Assembly (NCBI GenBank): GCA_016718525.1
Contig: JADKDD010000001.1
Location: 744,001 to 808,000 of the forward strand
Length of the DNA stretch: 64,000 nucleotides
Direction of reading: 5' to 3'
Origin: Rhodocyclaceae bacterium
GTDB lineage: Bacteria > Pseudomonadota > Gammaproteobacteria > Burkholderiales > Rhodocyclaceae
Of this stretch, positions 8,685 to 17,809 are shown in pieces. The position numbers and the translations under genes were made by a program. Position 1 is the first letter of the stretch. Each line of letters opens with the position of its first letter. The notes under the pieces were generated by a model, which did not search any database, was not told where the DNA came from, and saw only the letters and a program-made list of their open reading frames with translations.

Positions 8685-9452
8685 CTACATCTGTTTAAAC
8701 AAATACGAGTATGGCCGGCTGACGACCAATGACTCCTTACGGTTCCTGATATGCACCGTCGCCTGGCCGCGCTCATCGCGGGTGACGGAACTGATGGCGG
8801 TGGCATTGACCACCGCTGAGCGATGAATCTGCCAAAACTTCTCCGGATCCAGTGCGTCAATCAAATCGCGTATGGGTGTGCGAATCAGCGCGTCGGACTC
8901 AGGTGTTGCGACCAGAGTGTACTTTTCATCGGCCTGAAAAAACAGGATATCCTCGACAGGAATCAAGCGCAACTTATCACCCACGCTGGCTTTGATGAAA
9001 CGCAGGCGCTCGTTGGATGCTCCAAGTTTGCCGGCCAGACTGGCGACCAGCGCATGCAAATCTTGGCTTGGATTGCGCTCGCCAAGCCGCTGTTGCAGTC
9101 TGGTCACGGTGGCACCCAAGCGCTCGTCGGAATATGGTTTGAGCAGGTAGTCGATCGCACCGGCGTCGAACGCTTCCAATGCATATTGATCGTAGGCGGT
9201 AACGAAGATGACGTGGCACCTGAGTTCCGCATTGCGCGCAATGCGTTGCGCCACCTCGATCCCGGTGAGCTCAGGCATTTGAATATCGAGGAAGGCCAGT
9301 GTCGGGCGATGTTCCGCAATCGCTTCGAGTGCAGCTTCGCCATCTCCTGCTGCGGACACAATCTCCAGTTCGGGCCAGGCTTTTGCCAGTTTGGACTTGA
9401 GTTGTGCCAGCAGCAAGGGTTCATCTTCGGCAATCACAGCGGTAATTTTCAT
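8685..9452 (-). CDS. LytTR-type response regulator
   Basis: 255 residues. The receiver domain (1-120) has the acidic pair EDE at 9-11, phosphoacceptor D56 in AFLDIQMP and K105 in DYLLKPYS. The C-terminal LytTR DNA-binding domain (about 150-253) contains FQADEKYTLV, the FWQIHRSAVVN signature and VSRPYSYLF. It starts 5 bp after the stop of the histidine kinase gene, so the two form a LytS/LytR- or YehU/YehT-like pair. LytTR regulators bind direct repeats; none could be assigned to it here. Likely outputs such as envelope or nutrient responses are inference from the family only. Confidence 0.95.
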   Translation of the reverse strand: MKITAVIAEDEPLLLAQLKSKLAKAWPELEIVSAAGDGEAALEAIAEHRPTLAFLDIQMPELTGIEVAQRIARNAELRCHVIFVTAYDQYALEAFDAGAIDYLLKPYSDERLGATVTRLQQRLGERNPSQDLHALVASLAGKLGASNERLRFIKASVGDKLRLIPVEDILFFQADEKYTLVATPESDALIRTPIRDLIDALDPEKFWQIHRSAVVNATAISSVTRDERGQATVHIRNRKESLVVSRPYSYLFKQM

Positions 9453-9457
9453 AGTGC

Positions 9458-11476
9458 TCAGGGATTCTTTCGGCGAACCAACAAATAGATCAGTAATCCT
9501 ACAATCAACAACGGGACCAGCGGCGTGAGAACTGAAATTGCCAGCATTACCGGCGCCAATAAGATCATTCCGGTCACGACAAATCCCATTCCGTAGAGCA
9601 GTAGAAACACCAACAACAGTACCAGACTGAGCAATCCATAGACCGCCAACAATGTTAATCCTGACAAGACGGTTCCGCCGACGCCAGTAAATTGAAGATT
9701 GACAGCATCGGTCACGATCTCCAGCGGGAGCAGGTCAAACATTTGGCCGACCCATGCTCCCAAAAAGGCAATCCCAATGCCGATCATGAGGACACTGTAG
9801 GTTGCGATCAAAAAGCGTTGCCAGACGCCGTGGGCGCTTTGCAGAAAACTGCCCAGCCGGGCAAAAAAGCGTGCCGGTGCCGACTTGGCCGTTGCTGCCG
9901 ATCCGCCAACTGGATGATGTGCTTCTGCGTTGGACGCGGCCATATCAATTTTTTCGGTGGCTGCAACCATTTGCGGTAGCGCCAATGGCACGCTGATTCT
10001 GGCAACAACTCCGCGCGGGGTATTGTCCTGCAATTCCAGACTGGCTGCCTCGCCATACAAGGCCGACAAGCGTTCGCGAATATTGCTCAATCCGACACCG
10101 TCACTTCCGGCATTGACCAAACGCATCCCACGCCCGTTGTCAGTGACCGTCACGATTAGTCGGTTGCCGTCAATGTACGCGCGGATGTCGATGCGACCGC
10201 CTTCACGCACCGGTTCCAAGCCATGTTTGATCGCGTTCTCGACCAGCGATGGAAGCATCAGCGGTGGCATCGCACGGGTGCCTGATTGGTCGCCGATATC
10301 AATGGAAAATTCCAGGCGTTCGCCCATGCGCATCTTGAGTATGTTGAGATAGGCGCTTGCCAACTCCACTTCCTGCGCCACTGTCGAAATGTTCTCGCGC
10401 ATTTTCGGCAGCGCAGCACGCAGATAGTCGATCAGATGCCCGACCATTGTGTTGGCTGCCGCTGGATCCGTTTCAATCAATGCCTGAACGTTGGCCAAGG
10501 TGTTGTAGAGGAAGTGCGGCTCAACCTGTGCTTGCAGGGCCTGCAAGCGTGCCTCAGTCAGTTGGCGTCGTATGTTGTGATGCTCGGCCTCAGTGCCTTT
10601 TTCTTCGGCGAGTTTTTGCAGGCTGCGCGCGCGACCGATGAAAAACTTGGCAATCACGGCGACCATGAACAATGGAATGAACAGCAGCACCACCACCAGG
10701 CCGGCAACCATCCTGAAGAAATCGCTGGCAACGGCCTCACGAATCTCCAACCGCAAGGGCTCCGGCAATTCATAGGTGCCCAAGGACTCAGCGCGCTCAC
10801 GTGCCTGTTCCTCACTTTGGCTTTGCATTTCCTGATTGAGTTTCGCCCGTGCCCGATCGACTGCGGCTTTGGCGGCATGTTCCGTACTTAGTGCCGCCTC
10901 GACGCTCGGATCGAGGCTCTTGGGCCAATCTTTGACCGGCACCTCGTTTTGTTTCAGGATTCGCTGCAGGTCGTCGCGCGAGCGTTCCAGTGCTTCGCGG
11001 ACTTCCACCGCTGCTTCGTACTTGCTAATCGCCGCATCATGGGCTGCTTCAAGCTCCTGTTCGCGTTGCGCCATGGCCGCTTCATCGAGCGGTTTGGCAG
11101 GCAACGCCGGTGACGCCGGGGGAACAGGTGACACTGGAGCTTCATGGCGTAAGCCGGTGCCGTTGGATAAGTCATTTCGAGCGCGGTTGATTTCGTCAAG
11201 TGCGCGATCCAGTTCAACGCGGCGCACCGGGTCGCTGCCTAAACGCTGAATGATGGTCACCACCGACTCGGCCAAAGCCAATCCATTCAAGCCAAATGCC
11301 GCATCCATTTCGCGCTGGATGGCGCGCCCTTCGGCGGCTGTCGTATCCCTGGCCTCAAGGCGCAGGACATTGATCGGAATGGCCAGCAGGACCAATAGAA
11401 CAATGATCCCGAGTCCGAAACCGATCAAGCCCCACCAGGGCGTGCGGCTGAGCAAGTTTGATATGGGTTTAAGCAT
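9458..11476 (-). CDS. LytS/YehU-type sensor histidine kinase with C-terminal membrane module
   Basis: 672 residues. Layout: membrane helix at about 16-38; a long charged, probably coiled-coil periplasmic segment (about 40-250) broken by a Pro/Ala-rich stretch at 113-130; membrane helix at about 255-280; His_kinase domain with phosphoacceptor H321 in VEPHFLYNTL; and HATPase_c with N414 (LVENAIKHG), DNGRGM at 446-451 and GVGLSNIRERL. After a linker, residues 535-672 add a second hydrophobic block with about three to four membrane helices and a short RRKNP tail. Kinases of this family normally end after the ATPase domain, so this tail is odd. It is the partner of the adjacent LytTR regulator. 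Confidence 0.93.
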   Translation of the reverse strand: MLKPISNLLSRTPWWGLIGFGLGIIVLLVLLAIPINVLRLEARDTTAAEGRAIQREMDAAFGLNGLALAESVVTIIQRLGSDPVRRVELDRALDEINRARNDLSNGTGLRHEAPVSPVPPASPALPAKPLDEAAMAQREQELEAAHDAAISKYEAAVEVREALERSRDDLQRILKQNEVPVKDWPKSLDPSVEAALSTEHAAKAAVDRARAKLNQEMQSQSEEQARERAESLGTYELPEPLRLEIREAVASDFFRMVAGLVVVLLFIPLFMVAVIAKFFIGRARSLQKLAEEKGTEAEHHNIRRQLTEARLQALQAQVEPHFLYNTLANVQALIETDPAAANTMVGHLIDYLRAALPKMRENISTVAQEVELASAYLNILKMRMGERLEFSIDIGDQSGTRAMPPLMLPSLVENAIKHGLEPVREGGRIDIRAYIDGNRLIVTVTDNGRGMRLVNAGSDGVGLSNIRERLSALYGEAASLELQDNTPRGVVARISVPLALPQMVAATEKIDMAASNAEAHHPVGGSAATAKSAPARFFARLGSFLQSAHGVWQRFLIATYSVLMIGIGIAFLGAWVGQMFDLLPLEIVTDAVNLQFTGVGGTVLSGLTLLAVYGLLSLVLLLVFLLLYGMGFVVTGMILLAPVMLAISVLTPLVPLLIVGLLIYLLVRRKNP

Positions 11477-11605
11477 GATGTTTGACCTTTTGTTCGACTG
11501 TCCGCATTCTAGGTAGCCGGTCCCGTGTTGCCAGTCGTCGGCGACAAAATGCGGGGATAAGGTCTGAAATTGCGAAAACGCAGGGCGGATGACAGGTGAT
11601 TTAGT

Positions 11606-11629
11606 CAGTTGGTGCTGGTAACACGCCGT
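11606..11629 (+). repeat. REP-like repeat, short form (copy 2)
   Basis: 24-nt unit, CAGTTGGTGCTG then GTAACACGCCGT, one base from the consensus. It is the left half of an inverted pair with copy 3. Confidence 0.88.
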
Positions 11630-11685
11630 CCCGCATGTTCAACCACCGGCCACGGTCGCCTTTATCACTTAGATCCGGGCGGCCA

Positions 11686-11745
11686 ACGGCGTTGGCGCTC
11701 CGCGAAGCGGACATACCGCCATGCAGTGCACGCCAGCACCAACTG
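11686..11745 (-). repeat. REP-like repeat, long form (copy 3)
   Basis: 60 bp; read on the minus strand it begins CAGTTGGTGCTGG and ends CGCCAACGCCGT. The 36 extra bases relative to the short form include the hairpin TCCGC-TTC-GCGGA shared with copy 1. Confidence 0.88.
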
Positions 11746-11844
11746 ACGGTCCTTTCCGTACCGCTGTTCGAGTTGCGTCGATGATGTTTGTTTTGTGACT
11801 TTCCCGCAGACGCAGGGGATGACTCGACCACCGATTGCGTTTGG

Positions 11845-13482
11845 CTACGCGTACACCGGATAGTGCGGGTCGTATACGTGAGCCTGGATGAGCGAGAGCA
11901 TTTCTTCCGGACGTGATTTGGAAGCAAACCCACGCTGATAGGCTACCTCGGCAACCGCCACCGCGATGCGCGCGGACACCTCGCGTGTATTCGAGAGCGG
12001 CGGGAACAGGCTGCCTTGGTCCAAATCTGCCGGGGTGACCTGTGATGCCAAAGTGTTTGCCGCAGCGAGGAACATTTCGTCGGTGACCCGTCTTGCACCA
12101 CAGGCAATCGCCCCTAGCCCGACGCCGGGGAAGATGTAGGAGTTGTTGCCTTGTCGCGGCACCATAACCTTGCCGTTATAGGTCACCGGCAAAAATGGAC
12201 TGCCACTGGCGAACAGGGCACGTCCGTCGGTGAACTGGTAGGCCTGTTCGGCGGTGCACTCCGCTTTCGAGGTTGGATTCGATAACGCGAACACTATCGG
12301 TCGCTCGTTGATATCAGCCATCGTGCGCAACACTTCCGGGGTGAATGTGCCGCCGACGGCGGCAACACCGATGATGCCGGTGGGCTTGAGGTCGAGCAGT
12401 GCGGACATGAAATCCGTTACCGCGGCATGGTCATGAGCGTAAGGCAATTTTTGCGCGGCCAGTCCCTCGCGTGACTTGACTACCAGACCTTTGGAGTCGA
12501 CCAGCCAGCAGCGTTGCCTGGCGACAGCAATATCGACGCCTTCGGCCACCATGGCAGCGACGATCAAATCAGCAATGCCGGTGGCGGCTTCCCCCGCACC
12601 GAGGAATAGAAACTTTTCGTCAGCGAGTGATGTCCCTTTGACCCGTAGCGCGGAAAACACTCCGGCAAGTGCGACCGAGGCCGTGCCCTGAATATCGTCA
12701 TTGAAAGTACAGATCCGACCACGGTATTTTTCCAGCAGACGGAACGCATTGTGGTTGGCGAAATCTTCAAACTGAACTATGACATCTGGAAAGACTTCCT
12801 GAGTCGCCACGATAAACTCTTCTATCAGTTCGTCATAGGCCGGACCGGTCACCCGATGACGACGCAGACCGACATAGTAGGGGTCGTTGAGCAGCGTTTC
12901 ATTGTTGGTGCCCATGTCAAGCGTTACCGGCAGGCAGGTCGCCGGATCCACCCCGGCACATGCCGTATACAGCGACAGTTTGCCTACTGGAATACCCATG
13001 CCGTTGGCGCCTTGATCACCCAACCCAAGAATGCGTTCGCCGTCGGTGACGACAATGATGCGTGGCTGGTGTGGCCAGTTGCGCAGGATCTCGGCGACGC
13101 GGCCGCGATCATTGATGCTGATGAACATACCACGCGGACGCTGGAAGATATGACCAAAGCGCTGGCAAGCCAGTCCGACCGTCGGCGTATAGATCAACGG
13201 CATGATTTCATCGACGTTGTCGCACACGACACGAAAGAACAGCGCTTCATTGCGGTCATGCAAGGCGGCGAGCGCAACGAATTGCTCAAGGGTATCCGGC
13301 AACTTGCGCAGATTCTCCATGAAGCGGGCCATTTGTTCATCCTGTGTGTGGATGTGCGGTGGCAGCAGGCCACGCAGTCCAAGCGCGTCGCGCTCTGTTT
13401 CAGTGAATGCCGTGCCTTTGTTGAGCAGCGGGTTTTGCAGCAGTGTGAGTCCGTGCGGAATACTTTCGCGGCTGGTCTTCAT
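11845..13482 (-). CDS. maeA: NAD-dependent malic enzyme
   Basis: 545 residues from the preferred ATG at 13482, which has AGGGAG 6 nt upstream; an in-frame ATG two codons earlier sits directly on that sequence and one at 13503 is also possible. Motifs: IYTPTVGLACQRFGHIFQRPRG near the N-terminus, TLDMGTNNETLLNDPYYVG, the metal-binding FEDFANHNA and FNDDIQGTASV, and the Rossmann FLGAGEAATGIADLI. This is the large eukaryote-like/SfcA class, converting malate to pyruvate and CO2 with NAD+. It is monocistronic, with REP-like repeats beyond its 3' end. Confidence 0.95.
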   Translation of the reverse strand: MKTSRESIPHGLTLLQNPLLNKGTAFTETERDALGLRGLLPPHIHTQDEQMARFMENLRKLPDTLEQFVALAALHDRNEALFFRVVCDNVDEIMPLIYTPTVGLACQRFGHIFQRPRGMFISINDRGRVAEILRNWPHQPRIIVVTDGERILGLGDQGANGMGIPVGKLSLYTACAGVDPATCLPVTLDMGTNNETLLNDPYYVGLRRHRVTGPAYDELIEEFIVATQEVFPDVIVQFEDFANHNAFRLLEKYRGRICTFNDDIQGTASVALAGVFSALRVKGTSLADEKFLFLGAGEAATGIADLIVAAMVAEGVDIAVARQRCWLVDSKGLVVKSREGLAAQKLPYAHDHAAVTDFMSALLDLKPTGIIGVAAVGGTFTPEVLRTMADINERPIVFALSNPTSKAECTAEQAYQFTDGRALFASGSPFLPVTYNGKVMVPRQGNNSYIFPGVGLGAIACGARRVTDEMFLAAANTLASQVTPADLDQGSLFPPLSNTREVSARIAVAVAEVAYQRGFASKSRPEEMLSLIQAHVYDPHYPVYA

Positions 13483-13694
13483 ATGCATCTCCCTGTTCGC
13501 CAATGAATGAGTGCGGATGGCTCTGGAATACCGGAGGCAATGCTATGGCAAGAATGGTGGGCGTTTATTGATAATAATCAAAGGAAATGATGATGCGACC
13601 AGAATGACCTATGGTGGCGGTCTGCCGCTTATGTGGACCGGCTGAATGAACTCAAGGTGAATACTTCAGGTAACGATTCGAGGCCTTCGTATCT

Positions 13695-14870
13695 TCAAGA
13701 TTTAGTCGGATTACCCCTTTGACTCATCAATACGGTGGTCAAGGCTGTCAGCGCAACCATCGGCAAGGCAAAAAACACCAGACTGTGCCAACCGGCACCC
13801 ATGATCATGACGCCTGCCACCAGCGAGGTGAGTGCTTGGGTGCCCAGAACGATGAAGTCATTGGTGCCTTGCACTTTGGCGCGTTCGGCTGGTTCGCACG
13901 AGGCGCTGAGCAGGGTGGTGCCGCCAATAAACAGAAAGTTCCAACCTACCCCGAGCAGTACCAGCGCCCACCAGAAGTGCATCAGCGTGACACCGGAAAG
14001 TGCCACGCCAGCGCAAATGAACATCAGTACAGCACCGATAATCAGAATAGGCCGCACACCAAAGCGTTTGATCAAATCGCCGGTGAAGAACGAAGGCGCA
14101 AACATGCTGATGACGTGCCATTGCAGCACAAACGCCGCGTCGTTAAAGGGCAACCCGCAAAAATCCATCGCCAGTGGCGTGGCGGTCATCAGCAGGTTCA
14201 TCGTAGCGAAGCCGCAGACAGCCGCGCAAACCGCGATGATCACATCTGGCTGGCTGGCGATCTCGCGCAACGGTCTGCCGCTTTGGCTTTGTTCGGCGAC
14301 AGTCAGTGGCGGGATCGTCAGGCGACTTGCGATGAGGATGGACAGGACGGCAAAGATCGCCAGAACAAAATAGCTGGCGAGGAAAGGCGGGTCGAGCAGA
14401 CTGCGGCTTATTTTGCTGAGCTCTGGCCCGAATACGCCGCCGAGAATGCCGCCGGCCAGGGCGAGGGAGATTGCTTTGCCTTTCCAGTCCAGTTCCACGC
14501 TGTCGGCAGCGGCAAAGCGGTACTGTTGACCGAAGGCGTTATAGACGCCGGCCAGTATGGTGGCGAAACACAGTAGCCAAAAGTTTCCCTGTACCACCGC
14601 CAGCGCGCCGAGTAGCGAAGCGACCAAGGCGAAGCACCCGCCGAGCATGAATCCGGCGCGGCGTCCGTAGCGCTTCATGAAGAACGCGGCGGCGATGGTC
14701 GATATAGCGCCGCCGATCACGTAGGTGGTTATCGGCAGTGTTGCCAGGCGTCGATCCGGAGCCAGTTGCAAGCCGAGCAAGCTGTTGATGGCGACCAGGG
14801 TAATGCCGTTGGCAAGCAGCAGCGACTGTGCCGCGGCGAGCAGCCCGATATTGCGGTGCGTTGTGTTCAT
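13695..14870 (-). CDS. MFS transporter
   Basis: 391 residues with twelve predicted membrane helices and a major-facilitator loop after helix 2 (FMKRYGRRAGFMLGG, the GxxxDxxGRR-type motif). GNPTKS ends the chain. Its ATG overlaps the stop of the phytanoyl-CoA dioxygenase-like gene by ATGA, so the two are translationally coupled, and the exported or imported compound may be the substrate or product of that oxygenase. The substrate itself cannot be inferred. Confidence 0.9.
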   Translation of the reverse strand: MNTTHRNIGLLAAAQSLLLANGITLVAINSLLGLQLAPDRRLATLPITTYVIGGAISTIAAAFFMKRYGRRAGFMLGGCFALVASLLGALAVVQGNFWLLCFATILAGVYNAFGQQYRFAAADSVELDWKGKAISLALAGGILGGVFGPELSKISRSLLDPPFLASYFVLAIFAVLSILIASRLTIPPLTVAEQSQSGRPLREIASQPDVIIAVCAAVCGFATMNLLMTATPLAMDFCGLPFNDAAFVLQWHVISMFAPSFFTGDLIKRFGVRPILIIGAVLMFICAGVALSGVTLMHFWWALVLLGVGWNFLFIGGTTLLSASCEPAERAKVQGTNDFIVLGTQALTSLVAGVMIMGAGWHSLVFFALPMVALTALTTVLMSQRGNPTKS

Positions 14871-15715
14871 TGTTCTTCCGGTGGAATCAACTTGCGATCA
14901 GACAGCACGGCATTGACGTAATCTTCTCGAAAAACCTTGCGTGGATGCGAGGCGCTGACGTGACCCATGAACGGCGGCACCACAGAATATCCGAGCATCG
15001 CTTGCAGGCGCGGCGACATGTTACGAGCGATTGCCGGCGGCAGGCCGAAGAAAAAATTCTCCTGGGTGCGTGCCCAGGGCTCGCAATACTGATTGGAAAA
15101 AGCCAAGCGCGGCGCATTGCTGCGGTTGGCTCCGCCGCGATGCAACAGCGTGCCCTGAAAAACCACACAGGAACCAGCCGGCATGATCAGCGGAACCAGC
15201 AGTTTCGCTATGGCCGCCGGCGTTGGTGCGTCATGGTCAAGACCATCATAGGTGCCGGCCACTTCGGCGTCGCTCCACAAATGGCTGCCCGGAATGATCT
15301 CGGTGCACCCATTGATTGCGGTGAAAGCGTCAACGGCGACGATGGTGCTGATGCTGATTGCCGGGCGCGGGCGGGGAATGGGATAAAAAGTATCGTCCGA
15401 GTGAATCGGCTGTGCAGTCTCACCTGGTGAAATGCAAATCGCCTGGCTGGCGGTCAGTAAATAGTTGGGCAAAAACAAGGCGTCGAGAATATCCAGGACC
15501 CGTTGATCTTCGACGATCTCCTCAAATATCCTGCCGCGACCAATCAATGTGTAAACCCGTTCGGTTTTTACGCCCTCAAAGTTGTTACGCCCGTGATGCG
15601 AGTTGAGAAATGGTGCGAGCCCGGCGCGCACGCGGCGCAGGCGGTCGGCATTGAGAAAGTCGTTGATGATGGTGTAGCCATTGGTCGCCAGTTCGGCAAG
15701 GTGTTTGGTCAGCAT
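14867..15715 (-). CDS. Phytanoyl-CoA dioxygenase (PhyH)-family Fe(II)/2-oxoglutarate oxygenase
   Basis: 282 residues. The iron facial triad is visible as H105-x-D107 (QPIHSDDTFYP) and H192 (GTLLHRGGANRS), with R198 a few residues later as the likely 2-oxoglutarate-binding Arg. Family members hydroxylate phytanoyl-CoA, ectoine, secondary metabolites or small acids. The gene begins 7 bp after the batD stop and overlaps the MFS gene, so it is probably read through from the Bat operon although its chemistry is unrelated. The substrate is not known. Confidence 0.88.
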   Translation of the reverse strand: MLTKHLAELATNGYTIINDFLNADRLRRVRAGLAPFLNSHHGRNNFEGVKTERVYTLIGRGRIFEEIVEDQRVLDILDALFLPNYLLTASQAICISPGETAQPIHSDDTFYPIPRPRPAISISTIVAVDAFTAINGCTEIIPGSHLWSDAEVAGTYDGLDHDAPTPAAIAKLLVPLIMPAGSCVVFQGTLLHRGGANRSNAPRLAFSNQYCEPWARTQENFFFGLPPAIARNMSPRLQAMLGYSVVPPFMGHVSASHPRKVFREDYVNAVLSDRKLIPPEEQ

Positions 15716-15722
15716 GGAATAA

Positions 15723-17147
15723 TTAGTGGGTCAAGTCATGAGCAGGATTGAGCGGCGGAAGCTGACGGTGCGGATGTGAAGAGCTTCGGCGAGATTGCAA
15801 CCAGCGTAGCCGCGCCGTGATCAGCGAGCGCCTGAAGCTTAACGCATCCCACTTGTTGCCAGCCTCACCTTGTCCGAACAGCTGATCCTGTTGTTGTTTG
15901 ACACGGTTGCGGAATTCATCATCGCCATAGTCTGCGGCGAACTGCGTTAATGATGCACCGCGCCCGTCCGGCGTGATCTGATTGAGCCACAGCATGGCCA
16001 CATTCAGCGCCGTGTTTGCGTCTGCATCGCGCAAGTTGGCAATACAACGCTTGAAGTGGGCTGACTCGGCATCGCGGCGGCGGTGTTGCCAGGTGCGCCA
16101 AATACTCACCGGCTGGATGCCTTTGCGCTTGAGCAGAAACGCTGCGAACAGGACTCCAGCCAAGGCCCCAAGCGTTGGGAATGTTGCTGGACTCCGCCAT
16201 GCGCGCACAAGCTTCGTTCGTAGTGTGATTTCATCAGTTGGTGCTGGTGAGAGGCTGTTAGTCGCCTGCGGAGGAGGTACAACACTTGTCGTCACGTTCT
16301 GATCAGGGCTGACATCAAAGCGCAAGGTCGGCACGCTGGCCCAGCGCATCTTGCCGTTGGCAGTATCGAACCAACCGATCTTTACGCCTGGCAGCTCAAC
16401 TGGTCCTGGTTTGCGCAGAATGTAGGTCACCGCGTCCACTCGCTCGCCAATACGCACCTTGCCGCGCTCACCGCCTGTGTCATCCAGCTGCGCCTCCGCC
16501 GGATAAACACTGGCTCCGTCGAGTTCAGCAAAACTCAGCCCTGGCAGATTCATGGCTGCAACACCTTCGGCACGTTGAGTAATGCGGCGGACGATCGCGT
16601 CACCGACTTTGAGACGTTGTAAGGGGCGATCCGGAGTCTGGTTGACACTGTAGTTTGGTGTGGCAAAAAAATAGCCAAGATTTTCTGCACCCGCAGGCAA
16701 AGCGGCGCGAAAAGTTTGCGGCGTGGTTTGGAGTGTCAATACGCGCGTGGCACCATCGACGGAGTAGCTGACTTTGACCGGCATTGGTGGCAGCTTGAAC
16801 TCGCCAGCGTGCTGGGCGACCACGGTGTAGAGCTTGGACATGCCGGCGTAACTTTGGTTGTCAATGCGCTCGTTCAAGTTGATTGCTGCGGAATTGCTTA
16901 GCTGTGCAGTAGCGCCGGGGATGCTGACTGCCGTCGGATAGTCAATCGGCGCGGTGAACCAACTCGGGACAAGGACATCAACTTTCAGAGTGACCGTTTG
17001 TCCGACCATGGCCTGGCGCGGACTGATTTCCGTGCGGATGACAGGGGCAGACGCCGGCTCGGGCGTGGCCAGGGCAGGGCAGGTTAGCGCAGCACCCAGT
17101 GCCACCATGAGGCCGAAGGTCTTTGCCGCAACAAGCCAGGGCGTCAT
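15723..17147 (-). CDS. batD: BatD-like (oxygen tolerance) protein
   Basis: 474 residues. A signal peptide (1-27, ending PALA) is followed by an extracytoplasmic beta-rich BatD domain (RTEISPRQAMVGQTVTLKVDVLVP and similar segments), one membrane helix at about 325-342 (TFPTLGALAGVLFAAFLL) and a cytoplasmic tail. It is the last of seven adjoining genes starting with moxR; its ATG overlaps the stop of the TPR gene (ATGA). Bat proteins are implicated in stress tolerance and envelope integrity with MoxR ATPases. Residues about 297-305, just before the membrane helix, are encoded by a sequence matching the dispersed REP-like repeat. Confidence 0.85.
   Translation of the reverse strand: MTPWLVAAKTFGLMVALGAALTCPALATPEPASAPVIRTEISPRQAMVGQTVTLKVDVLVPSWFTAPIDYPTAVSIPGATAQLSNSAAINLNERIDNQSYAGMSKLYTVVAQHAGEFKLPPMPVKVSYSVDGATRVLTLQTTPQTFRAALPAGAENLGYFFATPNYSVNQTPDRPLQRLKVGDAIVRRITQRAEGVAAMNLPGLSFAELDGASVYPAEAQLDDTGGERGKVRIGERVDAVTYILRKPGPVELPGVKIGWFDTANGKMRWASVPTLRFDVSPDQNVTTSVVPPPQATNSLSPAPTDEITLRTKLVRAWRSPATFPTLGALAGVLFAAFLLKRKGIQPVSIWRTWQHRRRDAESAHFKRCIANLRDADANTALNVAMLWLNQITPDGRGASLTQFAADYGDDEFRNRVKQQQDQLFGQGEAGNKWDALSFRRSLITARLRWLQSRRSSSHPHRQLPPLNPAHDLTH
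16235..16258 (+). repeat. REP-like repeat, degenerate, inside batD (copy 4)
   Basis: 24 nt beginning CAGTTGGTGCTGGTGA and ending GGCTGT, antisense to batD. The 20 bp at 16227-16246 are identical to 39257-39276, which contain an intergenic copy, arguing for a real repeat rather than chance. Confidence 0.6.
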
Positions 17148-17809
17148 GGGTTGGCATCCTTTGGCACAGGACGTGTCGCCTGCTCGGCAGCAAAGCGCAA
17201 ACGCAAGAAGGCCGCCGGGTCGGTTTTGACATTGCGCAGCCAGAGTTGTTCGATGGCATTCGGATCGAGTTTTTCGATATTGATTTCACCGGACTTGCCT
17301 GCCTTGGCCTTGTCGTCAACTACGGTACCGTCAGGTGGTTCATTGGGCTCACCAGGATCGCCGTCATCGTCTGATTTCTTATTGGCATTTTGGGCGATCA
17401 ATAGATCAGCGATCACGCGTTGATTGTGTTTGGCCAGCGGCCAGTCAGACCGAAGGTTCAGGGCCTTCTGATAGCCGGCCAGCGCCGCCGTCAGGCTACC
17501 GGACTTGCGTGAGTACGCCAGCGCATTGCCTAGGTTGTAAGCCGCTTCAGCGCCATCGGTCGTTGCATAGACTTCTGCGGCACAGATGAACTCGCCACGC
17601 CGATAGCAGGCAGCAGCCTTCCATTGCGGGTCCTGGAAGCGTCGTTCGGCCGAGGCATAGTCGCGCCGTTGATAGTCGTCGTAGGCACGCTGATTCGCTG
17701 TTTGCCAAAAATATTCGTCACGCCACGTGCCATAGACCATTGCCGCGATGGTCAAGACCATTGCCGCCAGCAAGGTACGCTCAAGGAAAGGAAGGCCGAT
17801 ATTTTGCAT
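17144..17809 (-). CDS. BatC-like tetratricopeptide membrane protein
   Basis: 221 residues from the ATG at 17809, whose first base is the last base of the TAA of the preceding VWA gene (TAATG); the longer frame up to 17878 would overlap that gene by 70 bp and lacks a ribosome-binding site. One membrane helix at about residues 7-25 (PFLERTLLAAMVLTIAAMVYG), then TPR-like helices (QRRDYASAERRF, AAYNLGNALAYSRKSGSLTAALAGYQKAL), an acidic linker (KKSDDDGDPGEPNEPP) and a basic-hydrophobic tail. TPR proteins in Bat operons act as scaffolds at the membrane. Confidence 0.85.
   Translation of the reverse strand: MQNIGLPFLERTLLAAMVLTIAAMVYGTWRDEYFWQTANQRAYDDYQRRDYASAERRFQDPQWKAAACYRRGEFICAAEVYATTDGAEAAYNLGNALAYSRKSGSLTAALAGYQKALNLRSDWPLAKHNQRVIADLLIAQNANKKSDDDGDPGEPNEPPDGTVVDDKAKAGKSGEINIEKLDPNAIEQLWLRNVKTDPAAFLRLRFAAEQATRPVPKDANP

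Larger units (their letters stand above)
11477..11844. other. Intergenic region with inverted REP-like repeat pair
   Basis: 368 bp between the histidine kinase (start) and malic enzyme (stop). It contains no gene that I can support. It holds a short-form repeat on the plus strand (11606-11629) and a long-form repeat on the minus strand (11686-11745), so that GTCAGTTGGTGCTGG and its exact complement face each other about 100 bp apart. This resembles a REP doublet (REPIN/BIME-like). The part next to 11476 must hold the kinase promoter. Confidence 0.6.
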
